Made by a program: the position numbers and the translations under genes. From Isoetes taiwanensis (taxonomy: Eukaryota > Streptophyta > Lycopodiopsida > Isoetales > Isoetaceae): 64,000 bases of DNA. Below, in pieces: positions 12,335 to 23,799 of this stretch. The notes beneath the pieces are model-generated. The model did not search any database, was not told where the DNA came from, and saw nothing but the letters and a program-made list of their open reading frames with translations. Position 1 is the first letter of the stretch; each line of letters begins with the position of its first letter. The stretch covers positions 5,206,483 to 5,270,482 of the forward strand of contig JAJEKV010000071.1 of assembly GCA_021234155.1 (NCBI GenBank), given 5' to 3'.

Positions 12335-12645
12335 ATCATGACTTCCACCTTGGTTCATGGTTACAACTTACTCGTGGTTTTTGTGTCTACCACCTACTCG
12401 TGGTTTTCATATACTACTGTCTGCTACCTACTCGTGGACCACTAATTCTTGGTTACCATCTACTCATGGACCAATTTAGTTCTTGGTTGCCACCTACTCG
12501 TGGACCAATTCAGTACTTAGTTGCCATCTACTCGTGGACCAATTCAACTCGAGATCCCCACCTACTCGTGGGTCTCTTTCTATTGTGATTACCACCTACT
12601 CGTGGGTCACATTCACTTGTGATTACCACCTCCTCGTGGGTCACG
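12335..12645. repeat. 34-bp minisatellite
   Basis: About nine direct copies of a unit starting CCACCTACTCGTGG, with an exact 34-bp period in the right half (starts near 12490, 12524, 12558, 12592, 12626). Variants carry GGACCAATT or GGGTCTC/GGGTCAC after the core. It lies just past the RNase H end of the old gypsy element, where its integrase would be expected. Confidence 0.8.
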
Positions 12646-12783
12646 GCCACTGGATCGGATGGCAGAGATGCTCGAACAGACTCCAACAAGGTTGTATCAT
12701 GAGGCCTCTTGAATAAAGTGATTTAAGCTGGAACCGATCAGGCCATGAAATAACCTGTGATTGCTGATCAAATGCAGGATCCC

Positions 12784-13134
12784 CTAGCATAGGTTCAAGG
12801 TAGGAGCATCAAGACAAACATTTGGCTTCCCTTGGAGGGGTCCAGGATGGTACTTGATCATAAAGTCAATGCGAGATAGTACTTGAGTATGCCACGGGGC
12901 CTCACAACAGTTCAGCACTCGAGCAGACTGAAAATATTCTAGATTTCGATGATCTGTATAGACTGTGACCTTATAAAGAGATCCCTCTATGAGACATCTC
13001 CACTCCTCGAAAAAATCAACGATCGCCAACAACTCCTTGTCATAAATGGGTTTCAGCAGCCTGAAACTTCCACGAGTGAAAGGCGATCGGATACAATTCG
13101 TAATCATCCTTCTCCCGTGACAGGATAATACCAA
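12784..13134 (-). pseudogene. Old Ty3/gypsy element, RNase H part (left half)
   Basis: The minus strand encodes the Ty3/gypsy RNase H end: YDKELLAIVDFFEEWRCLIE, then VYTDHRNLEYF, then YHPGPLQGKPNVCLDA. It continues the reverse transcriptase/RNase H frame found at 54813-53786, which stops at DFALG next to the right LTR of E1. Joining the two across E1 (minus one copy of ACCAA) restores the order of domains, so E1 inserted within RNase H. No integrase follows; the minisatellite begins instead. Confidence 0.85.
13130..13134. repeat. Target-site duplication of E1, left copy
   Basis: ACCAA directly before the left LTR; the same five bases follow the right LTR at 53781-53785. Confidence 0.9.
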
Positions 13135-14737
13135 TGTGACGTTCCACGTATTTATACGGTATACGTATAAATATACTGACACGTCACACAATAAGGTACG
13201 CCACCATGGGGTATTTTAACCTACGGGGTTGACCTAAAAGGGATTAATTTAGCTATGCTAAATTAATTATTGAAGGATAATTACCTGTAATTAAGGAAAT
13301 AGTATCTAATTGACTCAATTAAGTTAATTGATTAATTAGGAAGGCGCCACTTGGCCAAACTCGATTGGCCAGCATGGGAATGCTAACTTGGGGCATCAAG
13401 TTGTATCCCTACCCCATTTGGCCCATAATCGAGCCAGGCGGAGGAGCTGTGGAGCGCCCCAGTTGTTGCTGAGCGCCCAAGTTGTTGTTGACGCCCAAGC
13501 TGTTGCTGAACACCCAAGTTGCTGAAAGATGGAAGTGCCCCATGATAACGGATCTAGCAGAAACTCGGGTTAGTGGGTAGTCTAGCTTGAGCTTCTAGGA
13601 TAGCGCCTTAATTAGTCTTCTCTGGTTATCTTTGTTAAGATTAACCCTTCTTTGGTACTTAGGATTACATTTCAATTATGGATTATGTTTTGTTATGGAT
13701 GTATGGATGAATCTATGATAGTATCTCTGTTAGCCTTTCGTAAATCAGGGATTAAAGGGGGGGTAGAGACCTCTGTGCCTTATGCTCTTAGTATGCTCCT
13801 AGTAGTTCCCTTAGTTCCCAATAAATGCGGCCTGTGCACAAGAGACCACCGAGTCGTGGATGCTATGGAACTGCTTAGCACCAGAGAAGGGACGCAGTGG
13901 TGAAGTGGGGGTGGGATCTTGCATGAACATACAAGGCTCCTGGGACTCCTACAGTGGGCTAGGCCTGATAGCCGGTCACGTCGAGGGCCGGGTATGGGTC
14001 TGACACTCCCTGGGTGCAGAGGTGTGACCCGTATGGGGCACCCTGTACTTTGTGTAGATTTAGGGGAGTAAGTCGGGTACGGATGCGGGGGTCGCTGATG
14101 CGGCATGCATTCTCTAGCTCACCCATGGAACCGCTGTGATCCTGGAAGGGGACGCTTCCCCGACCTGCCTCATCGGACAGGTCTTCATGAAACCTGGAGT
14201 AGCCTCAAAGGGTGATACCTTGAGTCTGCGTCTCCGGAAGGCTATAGTGATGCCATAGCATGATTCGACTCATCTGCAAAGTGTGCACAGGAGGGGCGGA
14301 TGGAATGGACAACCCTAGCCGATGTTCTATGCCAGCCAACACCATGCCAAGATTCGGTCTGCTGATCTCTTGAGACCTAGCCGTTAGTCGATCCTCACTG
14401 GAGTCTGAGCCGGGGTAGAACCATGGGTCTGGGGTGTTTTCTCTAGTATTAAATGTATCTTCTCTGTTATTATCAGTTGGACGGATGTGCCACCCTTCGT
14501 GGTGGTAGTTATAATATGATTATGCTGTATGCTAACCTTGTATTCACGCTTCCGCGACATAGGAGCCCCATTGAAGGCGTGGGCCGAATGACCCCTCTAT
14601 GTCCTTCACTCGAGCATCTTTCCATGGATGGCCCGAGTTAGACGGAGGGCCCTGCTCATGGCGAGATGGTTGCCATGGGAGGGGAAAGTCCCCGTATGTA
14701 TACGCCCGAGCGTCGTATATGTTCTGGGAGCGTCACA
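13135..14737 (+). repeat. E1 left LTR
   Basis: 1603 bp, nearly collinear with 52176-53780 with scattered substitutions and small indels clustered around 13960-14360. The first 54 bp form an imperfect palindrome (TGTGACG ... CGTCACA around TATACGGTATACGTATA). The 83-residue frame present in both LTRs is not considered a gene. Confidence 0.93.
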
Positions 14738-14738
14738 G

Positions 14739-14751
14739 TGGTATCAGAGCC
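14739..14751 (+). promoter_or_regulatory. E1 primer binding site
   Basis: TGGTATCAGAGCC, complementary to the 3' end of plant initiator tRNA-Met, one base after the LTR end. Confidence 0.9.
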
Positions 14752-15157
14752 GTGATTTTGGTAGTCCGAAATCATAGCACTGACTAAACCCTAACTCGCT
14801 AGTTCGGTAGTTAGGTGGGAGTTTAAGCTAGTGTGATTGTTTAGCTCTTTGATGTTTGGTTTTGTGCTAGGTTGATGTAATAGATTGTAAGTCTTTAAGA
14901 AGTTTAGGGCAAGAGGAGGACCCAAGATTCGGAAGGTTATAACTTTTTGTGGGTAGCTCGGATGAAGGCAAAAATGGTTCCAATAGATCGGGCATCTCCC
15001 AAATACCCTAGGGAGCATGCTATCCGAGGGCGAAATGGCGACAGCAAGGCGAAAAAGAAAAAGGGGCGCTGCTATCGTATGAGGTGTTTCTCTCACGAAG
15101 TTAAGGGTGTATAATGCTAGTTGCGCCCCATACGGTTCCGCGTATAAAAATACGCGT

Positions 15158-15194
<37 letters not shown>

Positions 15195-16144
15195 GAAAAC
15201 TTTTTACAAAAAGTTAAAAGTTAAATTCAAATTTTGTGTTACTTTTTGAAAAGTGTGTTTGTAGGGACGACTTTCCTCTGCCATAGCTGCCGGACTTGAG
15301 CTCCTTTTCCGCCATAGCCGACCTCTACTGCCACCTTGCAACTACCCTAAACCCTTAGCGCCTTCACCTACCCGCTAGCGCCACCTATCTAAGCCTGAGC
15401 GCCCTACTTCCTCTTTTGCTGTCCATCACTAGACGTCGCCATGCCACACTTCAAGCTCACAGTTGACCTAAAGACCTTAAATGTCTACCAGCTCTTCTGT
15501 GTGAAGTAGACCACCTAGGTGAGGACCATAGTGATATTGACGTGGTCCTCGATTTGTTTGTAAAGCATTTCACCGAGAACCGTCGCATCCCATTCCCTAT
15601 TTTTCACTTCAATGAGCGGTTCCTCATGAAAAGCATGAATTCATTAATTAGAGAAATTTGGAATTCTCGTTTAGCATGAAATAGGTTAGCGGGTAGCCAT
15701 ATAGTGCAAAAACTACTACCAATTGAGTAAAAGTTGGCGTTTTTTTGCACAAATTCTGCAAAGGCTTCAGTCTTATTCGGAAATATAGTTTTTACTGCTA
15801 ATGCAAAGGTTCACCGCGAGTATAACGTAGTAGGAGGGAGTGTTAAAACTTCTCGCAAGAAGTTTAACGCGATGTTTCGCAGCTGAAAGGAGACAAAATA
15901 ATGTGCCTTTTATTAAAACCATATGAGAGCATTGTGTTAAAAGAAGGTACCGAGGAGCAAGGATATCACACAAAATTCAGTATTTAAAGCCATATAATTG
16001 TTACTGAGGAGGATGTGGTCGCGATTATTTTTAGCATTAAACATATGGTAAAAGATATGGGTAAAGACAAAACCAAAGTTCCCGAAACAAAAATTTCCAT
16101 CGAAGGAAGTAATATACAACATAATTACTGATTGAAGGAGATAA
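14752..16144 (+). other. E1 leader and broken 5' ORF remnant
   Basis: The leader to about 15140 is related to the leader of E2 (23008-23310). A T tract of about 30 lies at 15161-15189. An ATG at 15442 opens PHFKLTVDLKTLNVYQLFCV, then stops; after a frameshift the text DIDVVLDLFVKHFTENRRIP, then FPIFHFNERFLMKSMNSLI, continues to 15689. I do not recognise the family. From 15690 to 16144 I see no gene. Confidence 0.45.
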
Positions 16145-19100
16145 TTATTCTAATTGTGTTTCAGATACTTGATCAGGTATCACACCCATTTCATTGGCCA
16201 TGCGATTGACATGCTCTCTACCCAATTCCATAGCTTGTGTTGTGTCCATCTCTGAATAACCCGCGGATCTCGGAACTACAACACCCATGGCCTTTCGATC
16301 GCCGCGGATGTGAATCAGGCTCCCATTCTTCACTGTCCATTGCACTGCTCCCGCCTATAAGTTCCTTTTGCAGTAGCTCCGATGCAGTAGCATTCTGCTG
16401 TGGATGAGAGAGCTTCGCTTCTTCTTTGCCTTTACTCCGATGCTCCCGTGATCCAAGAACCTCATCTTGGTCAATCTCCATGTCTTTGTTGGTTCGCTTC
16501 CATGTGTTCTACGCCCGTATTCAAACCGATGTTCAGCTGTCAAGAAAGGCATGTACCCATCAAGCTTCTCATTAAGTGCACTCAATTTTTGAAAAGTGGG
16601 CTCCAGGGCTTCTATACCTTTTTCCGTCTCTTCAAGCAAGCGCTTTGTTTCTTGCATTCTCTCTTCGTAGGACTTAGCATCGAGGTTTTCCAAAATGGAA
16701 TCCAACTTTGATAGATCTGTGTTTTGGGTGATACTGATGTCGGGTTGAGCTGGATCAGGCTCAACATTCTCTGCTTTCGGCTCTTCCTCAAACCCATCGG
16801 CACTTGGATTGGCCATTTTATCAAGCGTTTCAAAGAACGCCCTCAGGAAACAGCACACTTTACCTGAACTTTCAAAAGCCACGCTCTTTTTGCCTTGCAT
16901 AAGAGCAACACGAAGCCGCCCCAGTAGAAAAAGAAATCCGAACACAACCATCGGTCGGCACCGGTTGTTCAACAATATGGTAGGCATAGGAGGTTTTCAC
17001 TGGCATTTCAATACAAGATCTCCTTCCATTGCCGCCCATTTGAATCTTGGTTTGCCTGTAAAAGAGTCCGATATTTCTTTTTTTATCTTTCGTCGGCATC
17101 CTCATTACACCGTTAGCGGCATTGGAGGCAATGGTGTTGACTTAGGAGCCTTGCCAGGTGTGGAGATAGGTGAAGCTCCAACTCGGTTGCACGGGTGTTA
17201 CACGAACATCACTCCCGGTTAATGCACATATGACTAATAAAGTAATCGATGTTCTTTCACCCCTTCGCTTGCTCTCCCATCCCATTTCTTCATAGGAACC
17301 TAAAGATAGGTAGTAGCCACCGAATTTGAATTTCCGATCGTACAAGCAATTGGGCAAATTCATCGAAGCATGATAATGACCAAGTGATAAACTTTGGCAA
17401 TCGTCATGGTAGCTATCCTTGTAAATAGATCTGTGTATTTCTTGCAATCCCATACCTTGTTTATCCCTGATGTCAATAAATATCGTCGTCGATTTCTCGA
17501 CACTTGGGAGGAAGTAGGGATGCCATCCTTTGTCACCGCTATGACAATATTTCTCTTTTCCTTTCTTTTTCTAGCCTCCTCCGGCTTTAGAATATTCCCC
17601 GACCGGGCTCGTAAAGGCTACGGGTAGGTTACCAAGTGTATGATCCTTGTTATAGTTAGCCTTTACGCATTCTCAGATCAAGATCCGATATATCCAAGAT
17701 TCTCTGTTCACTCAAATCGGGGAAAAGCCCAAGCAATTAGGTCCCAGCTATAGAAATCCTTTTTTGCAAACAAATTAGTGGCATAAGATAAAATTTCTCG
17801 CCTCATAAAAGTGAGGGTTCTGATGTCGATTGCCCGTTGTTTGCAATCAAATCTCCCGCTATAAACCGGCTGCACCTTTTAAATAGGTCTTGCCTTCTAT
17901 AATCTCATCGAAAGCATTTGTGACACCTCTCAGATTCGACATACCTCGTAGCAACCCGGAGCCGGGTCTTGTTAAAGAAGTCTTTGGATGGTTTGTCCGA
18001 AAGTCACCATGGTCGCCACTTAGTTTACGACTCACCCACATACCGCAACTTCCATTAACTTCTTGAAAACCTTCTCATCCATAAAATGAATTGTTTTTCA
18101 TCCTTAAGCTCCCTGCACTTTCAAGGTGGTCGTTGCAATTTCATGGAAATCCCGCGGGAAGCAATTTCAAGGTCATCAAGATCGCGCCTTTGAACTTGGC
18201 GAGTAGAAAACAAATAAATACCTTCCAAGCTGAAGTTTTAGCTGTCCCTATAGGTCCTTGTGGAGGGCAAACCATAAGCCTTGTGTTGATGACGGTTGTT
18301 GCGGTTTTTCAATCGGTGGCTCTCTCAGACACCGCGGTGTTTGCAATTGCCGTTGCATTGAATACTCAACTCTATATATTCCTTGTGTCCAGAAGATTTC
18401 CGTTGAGCACCCTCGATCTTCTTCTAGCATATACTTTGGCAAATTCTCGCTTTGTCGTCGAACTTCGCCCGACGACCGAACAAAGGAGTTGTGCAAAACA
18501 AATACCGTGGTTGCTTAAATAATATAAAATTTCTTGCCCTTCAAATCTTCGGATTGCTCTATGTCACCCCCTCCCAAAGATAGACAACCGTCAGTCAAAT
18601 CTACATAACGAAAGTGTCCAAAAGATAAAGAATTAGTTACCCGGTAATAGGGTCAAACGGAACGACGCCGGTGAGGGTGAGGACCTCTCGTGGGGTATGT
18701 CTTGAAGCTTTTAACCGAGTTTGAACATGGTCATTTGACCGCATTCTCAGGTGTCAAGTTTGCCGGTGCAGTTCACAATCAAAAATAGAAATCTTTGTAA
18801 ACCAATTAACCCCTAAGGGGTAGAACCTTTGAACCTGCTCAAGCTTCGAGTGGTTTGCTCGCCATCTTGCGTTCCTCTTCTGGATTGAACTTCAACTCGA
18901 CCGAATGGCAAAGGTGCGTGGGGCCATGTCAATGCTAGTGTAGAGGAGGCATTCGTGAATCGGGGGTTTGAGAACTGCTGGGCTGCGGGCTATCTTCATT
19001 AGGTGTCAGATTCTTAAGGCTAATTCTGAAAGGAGGGAGTTTTTTTGGAATAAATCCACCAGATGTACTGCTATCTGGGGCCTTCATAGCAATAGGAAGA

Positions 19101-19200
19101 GTAGGGTTAACAATAAGGAGGGGTTTATCGTGGATTGTGGTTCTTGAGCAATTTCTTTTGGTGCCTGATGTCTCTCCCAAAGCAGCAATAGGCTTCACAC
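16145..19200 (-). pseudogene. ORF A: unknown minus-strand gene, heavily frameshifted
   Basis: Overlapping minus frames appear to be pieces of one decayed gene. 19198-18935 is Ser/Pro-rich (STSGGFIPKKLPPFRISLKN). 17453-17142 contains LSLGHYHASMNLPNCLYDRK, then FGGYYLSLGSYEEMGW. 16987-16355 contains an acidic linker (EEEPKAENVEPDPAQPD) and a coiled coil (LDSILENLDAKSYEERMQET, then KRLLEETEKGIEALE). The last frame ends EHVNRMANEMGVIPDQVSET near 16145. It is transcribed away from the palindrome cluster and opposite to the DUF7869-like ORF, suggesting a two-gene unit. No domain is recognised; it could be the accessory protein of a DNA transposon. Confidence 0.4.
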
Positions 19201-19858
19201 TCTTTTTTCTTGGCCACGGCTCTTAGCCAATTAGTGTCCATCACGGAGGGCATCTTTCGCCCGAATCGCTTTCAAGGCACGGCTTCGGAGCTTCTTGTCG
19301 TAGATAAACCATTTTCGCATGCCGAGAACCCGAGCAATATGTCTCTGTTTCCCTTTATACCTGACAAAGAGAGAGATTCATAGGATGGCAACAACCAGCC
19401 ATAACCCTTAGCTGACGTGGGGATGTTTTTCCCTGTGGCTGGCTTGTTCATTTTGTCGGGTCGTCATCATAGACGGGTCATAATTGCGCCATTTCAAAAT
19501 GTACTCCAGAAACTGCAATGCTTGTGTGTCCTCAATGCTGCATATGATAGCATCTTGCACATTGTTCTTCGTGCCTTCCCACATTGCCACCACTATGCCA
19601 ACTTGTTCAACGCCCTCGCCTTTTTTCGGTCCGCGAAAAACAGTACAGTGTCCTTTTCGTGATCACCCTTAATGTGCGGTATAGCCCTGCGGCAATCTCA
19701 ATACACCATTTCCTTTCATTGGAAGGGGTTATAATACCGGACGGGCTCGACATCCGATCCTCGGAAGAGAGCAAGTCTCGTAAACAAAAGCCTGTGGTGA
19801 GTGCCTGGTAGGCTGCATAATGTGGTGCAAGGAAAAGGTATAAACTACTGTAGAGAAA
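19201..19858 (-). other. Possible 5' part of ORF A or a second small ORF
   Basis: Minus-strand frames read DHEKDTVLFFADRKK, then NIPTSAKGYGWLLPSYESLS, then MRKWFIYDKKLRSRALKAIR in different frames separated by stops. They look like coding sequence in decay but I cannot assign them. Confidence 0.3.
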
Positions 19859-20270
19859 CGCGACCGCGATCCTGCCGAGCAGCTAAAATAGAACTCCACA
19901 CTATCGCGGCCGCGACGTTGTGTAGCACTTAAGCACGACAAAAAACATTGCGGTCGCTGAACCTAATGACGCATCACACTAGTACTCATGAAACATATAA
20001 AGAAAGAAAATCTATACTTTCGGCCGGACCGCTACCAGCGATCTTGTTGAGCAACTACACTTATGAAGACCCTGCCTAGAAATTACAAAACCTATCAAGC
20101 AAGACCTGCCGCGATCTTGTTGAGCAGCCTACACTTATGAAGACCGGCATTGCCTAGAAATTACAAAACCTATCAAAGCAAGACCGCTGTCGCGATCTTG
20201 CCGAAAGCAGCCTATACTTATGAAAACAATAGAAGTTTGAGTAGGCAAGATCGCGGCCGCGATCTTCTTT
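19859..20270. promoter_or_regulatory. Palindrome cluster, left part (GATCGCGGCCGCGATC-like)
   Basis: Seven GC-rich sites related to GATCGCGGCCGCGATC lie at about 19859, 19902, 19949, 20028, 20105, 20184 and 20247; the last is a perfect 20-bp palindrome (20247-20266). Three sit in a tandem repeat of about 72-81 bp containing GCGATCTTGTTGAGCA and CTAGAAATTACAAAACCTAT. The same motif recurs at 32888-33174 on the other side of E2. They lie between two divergent ORFs, as expected of binding sites for an element-encoded protein or a shared promoter. Confidence 0.7.
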
Positions 20271-21278
20271 GAAATGAAATGTTAGAAAATACCTTCTCTC
20301 GAGGGAGTCCTTAGGTGTCATGGGATCGCTGGTACCGGGTTGAGTTCAAATACGAAGTCTTTTTTGGAGTGGCTCGAGAATTTCGGAGGGGCAAAGGCGC
20401 TTAGGGCTGAACGAAATCGCTGAGTCGAAATTTGTTTTTAAAGGTTTGAAGTTTCAATTTATAGAACGCTACCGCTGAAATTAATTGCCCCCTCATAATT
20501 GCGGCGGAAAAAAAACGTGCGGGCCATAATGGCGTCGACAGCCGGCATAATTACCGGGCGGGCCGCCGTATTTATTCCCCGACATAAATGCGGTCGCGGC
20601 GAATATACCCGTCCGGGCAAGTAATCCGCACGAAAGGTCCTTATCCACTTGACGTCAGCGTTCAAATTCGGGCGTAATTTTGGACTGACACATTATGCGA
20701 CCATAAATGCCCCAAAAAAACCGTTTCTGGACCCGGACAAAGGATGGTGTAGAATTTGAAATCGAGAACAAACCAATTCGAGAAAGCAGAAAAGCCAATT
20801 CAAATTTCATTGTTTTGTAAGATCTTCGAGAAACTGCCGCCTAAAAGCCGGGCCAAGTTCGGCAAGGATTTGTCGCAGAATTCGAGATCCATTGAAGGCG
20901 CCGACGAGGGCGCCGATAACCGCTTGTAATCCGCCACTACACATTCAATTCGCAGAATCGCATCGAATTCGTGGTTTTGGCGCAGGTAAAAGGCCTATTC
21001 TCGATGCATATCCCTCAATCAAGTGAACTCAACGCCTATGTTGCAATCAATTTCAATTATAACTACAACCTCCGAAGTCTCGTGACTAACATCACTATGT
21101 ATTGCATGGATTGATAAGATACCTCCTGATACTTTGTTGCAACTATGTAAAAATAGATGTTCTAAGCAAAACTGTGCACTCTGGTGTGTTTATTATACAA
21201 TGTAAACGTGTTTCAGGTATATGCTTTCTTTCTCCATGTGGATGAAACTAAACACTGTTTTTATGACACTGCAGCTTC
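20271..21278. other. Intergenic part of the two-ORF unit
   Basis: GC-richer than its surroundings, with many CG dinucleotides (for example 20500-20680), and no supported ORF. It ends at the insertion point of E2 (GCTTC at 21274-21278). Confidence 0.45.
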
Positions 21279-22993
21279 TGTGACGTTCCAGGCATTCATA
21301 CAGTATATGTATGCACGCCGGGACACGTCACTAGGACATAAGGGGGTAATTGGCTAAGTGGGCGTCGACCACAATGGTTTTATTTAGCTATGTTAATAAA
21401 TCCATTGTGGATAATTATAAAGTATATAGCCTAATTACCCTAATTAAGCTAAATTAGTTAATTAGCACCAACAAGGGGGTGCCACTTGGCCCAAATCGAT
21501 TGGGCAAGGCATGGTTTCCATTTTGGACACCCAAATTAGGGCTTTTGTGCCCCAATTCGAATTAGGAGCATTTGGAGATGGAGGAGAGGAGCTGGCTGGG
21601 CGCCCCAAGGAGGTGGCGAGCCAAGGGATTGTTGGCCCAAGGAGCAAATACCGAGCCAAGGATCGCTTGTTGAGCCAAGGAGCAGCCTGAGCGCCCAAGG
21701 ACTGCTGTCGACCTCACCAAAATCACTAAACAACCCCTAGCCGTTGTCGCCACCCTTCAGACAAAGACTATGGAAGCACCCCCACGATAACGGGTCAGTA
21801 GAAACACCGGGTTGGTAGTAGTTTAGTTATGAATTCTAGGTAGCGCCCCCATTGGGCCTTGGTTGTGTTCGTTTCTCGTTTCTCTCGTGTTTCAATCATA
21901 GGAACTAACCCTTGATTGTAAAGGTAAGTTCTCTTTATATTTGATTACGGTTTTGCTCAAAGGATGGATTGTTAGTTCTTTGCCTAGTATTACTCTGAAA
22001 TGGGGGAATTACAGGGGGTAGAGACCTCCCGAGCCATGTATTGTAGTATGCTCCTAGATAGCATACAGTAGAATCCCATTAATTGCGGCCCGCGGCACAA
22101 GAGCCCCAAGGGTCCTAGATGCTATGGTCCGCTTAGCACCGCACAAGGAACACAAGATGGTGAAGTGGGGGTGGGGTCTTGCACTAACATAAAAGGCTCC
22201 CGAGACTCCTACGGTGGGCTAGGCCTGATAGCCGGTCCGCGTGAGGGCCGGGTATGGATCCGACACTCCACGGGTGTAGAGGTGTGACCCGTATGGGGCA
22301 CCTTGCACTTTGAGTAGATTTAGGGTGAGTAAGTCTGCACGGATGCGGGGGGGTCGCCGATGCGGCACGTATTCTCTAGCTCACCCATGGAACCACCGTG
22401 ATTCCGGAAGGGGACGCTTCCCGACCTGCCTCATCGGACCAGCGCCATGAACACGGAGTAGGCTCAGAGGGTGATACCCTGAGCTTGCGTCTCCGGAAGG
22501 CTATAGCGAAGCCATAGCATGAATTGACCCATCTGCAAAGTGTGCACAGGAGGGGCGGATGGAGTGGACAACCCTAGCCGATGTTCTATGCCAGCCTAAC
22601 GCCATGCCAAGACTGGTCCGGCTGATCTCTTGAGGCCCAGCCGTCAGTCGATCCTCATTGGAGTCCGAGCCGGGGTAGAGCCTGGGGTTTGGGTGTTTTC
22701 TTAGGTTTAGATGCATATTCTATGCCGTTGGTATTTGGATGGATGCGCCACCCTTCGTGGTGGTTATTTATATATGATTTATGCCGTGTGTTAACCCTTG
22801 TATTCATGCTTCCGTGGACGTAGAAGTCCCATTGAAGGCGCAATGAATGACCCCTTCGTGTCCTTCTTTTCGGGCATCATTTCATAGATGGCCCGAAATA
22901 GACGGAGGAGCCCGCTCATGGCAAGTTGGTTGCCATGGGGGGAAAGTCCCCGCATGTATATCTGGGGTGTCGTATATATTCGGGAGCGCCACC
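21279..22993 (+). repeat. E2 left LTR
   Basis: 1715 bp. Its terminal palindrome reads CATACAGTATATGTATG where the right LTR reads CATACGGTATACGTATG: both CpG sites changed and pairing is kept. The end is degenerate (GAGCGCCACC). Confidence 0.88.
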
Positions 22994-23350
22994 GATGGTA
23001 TCGAGCCATGATTACGGTTGGGAATCATAGCACCGCCAAACTCTAACTCAGTAGCGTCGGGTTAGGTTTAAAAAGTTAGGCTTAATCGGAGGACCCAAGT
23101 TTGGAGGGGCTATAACCTTTTGTAGGTAGCTGGGATGAAGGCGTAAATGCATACCCCAAATACCCTAGGGACGGTCGTTAGTCGGGCGAAAAATGGTCAA
23201 GGAGGGGCCCGAAAAGTCAACTCGGCCGCTTTGCTTTTTTCGACTCACAGACCTTGTAGAAACGCCAGATAATGCTGTCGGCCCGACCGTATAAAACGCG
23301 TGATTTCCGCCCATTATAAAAATTTTATTATTTTCTATATATACATATTT

Positions 23351-23590
23351 TTATGGCGCTGAACCCAGATTTGAACCCATGACCTCGAACTCCAAACCTA
23401 GGTGCCTACCACCACACCAAACTCTCTCTTGAATGTAACATATGTGTTTCATATATTTCTTATACACATATAGTACTCTATTTCTCTCAAGATAGCAACT
23501 TTTATATAAAAGGGTACTATGGGGTCTTGAACCCCTGACCTTCTGCACCCAAACCAACACCTTCACCAATAAGCCAACTTCTTTCTTGAA
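23351..23590 (-). mobile_element. Two tRNA-like SINE heads
   Basis: On the minus strand, 23415-23351 reads GGTGTGGTGGTAGGCACC, then GGGTTCAAATCTGGG; 23590-23515 reads TTGGTGAAGGTGTTGG, then GGGTTCAAGACCCC. These have the spacing and sequence of pol III A and B boxes in tRNA-derived SINEs. They do not fold as full tRNAs. The two copies lie about 165 bp apart in the E2 leader. Confidence 0.45.
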
Positions 23591-23689
23591 GGGATATAAT
23601 CCTTTTTCTAATATTTATAATGCATCTATATTTTAAAATTAGAGCCGTGCCTTTGGTAAACCCACGAAGTGGAGGCAGCAACTCCGCCA

Positions 23690-23798
23690 GGGCAAGCTCT
23701 CTCGCCATAGCCGCCGGAGCAAGCTCTCTCGCCATAGCCGCCGGGGCAAACTCTCTCGCCATAGCCGCCGGAGTAAGCACTCTTGCCATGGCCACGGG
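23690..23798. repeat. 27-bp tandem repeat
   Basis: Four copies of a 27-bp unit AGCAAGCTCTCTCGCCATAG plus CCGCCGG, the last one diverged. The unit is a multiple of three, so all frames stay open and repeat nine residues. A single related unit (CTCTGCCATAGCTGCCGG) sits at about 15274 in the E1 leader, so it was amplified in E2. Confidence 0.8.
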
Positions 23799-23799
23799 A

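Noticed and set aside
12335..12645. Regular direct repeats resembling a CRISPR array
   Set aside because: Eukaryotic context, spacer-like parts are themselves repeated, no cas genes; it is a minisatellite.
13652..13903. 83-residue ORF present in both E1 LTRs
   Set aside because: Identical presence follows from LTR duplication; not shared as an open frame with E2 LTRs and has no family features.
18091..18522. 143-residue plus-strand ORF
   Set aside because: Overlaps minus-strand ORF A pieces; hydrophobic text without family match, likely a shadow frame.
23351..23590. tRNA genes
   Set aside because: A/B-box-like motifs are present but no acceptor stem or anticodon arm can be folded; SINE heads fit better.
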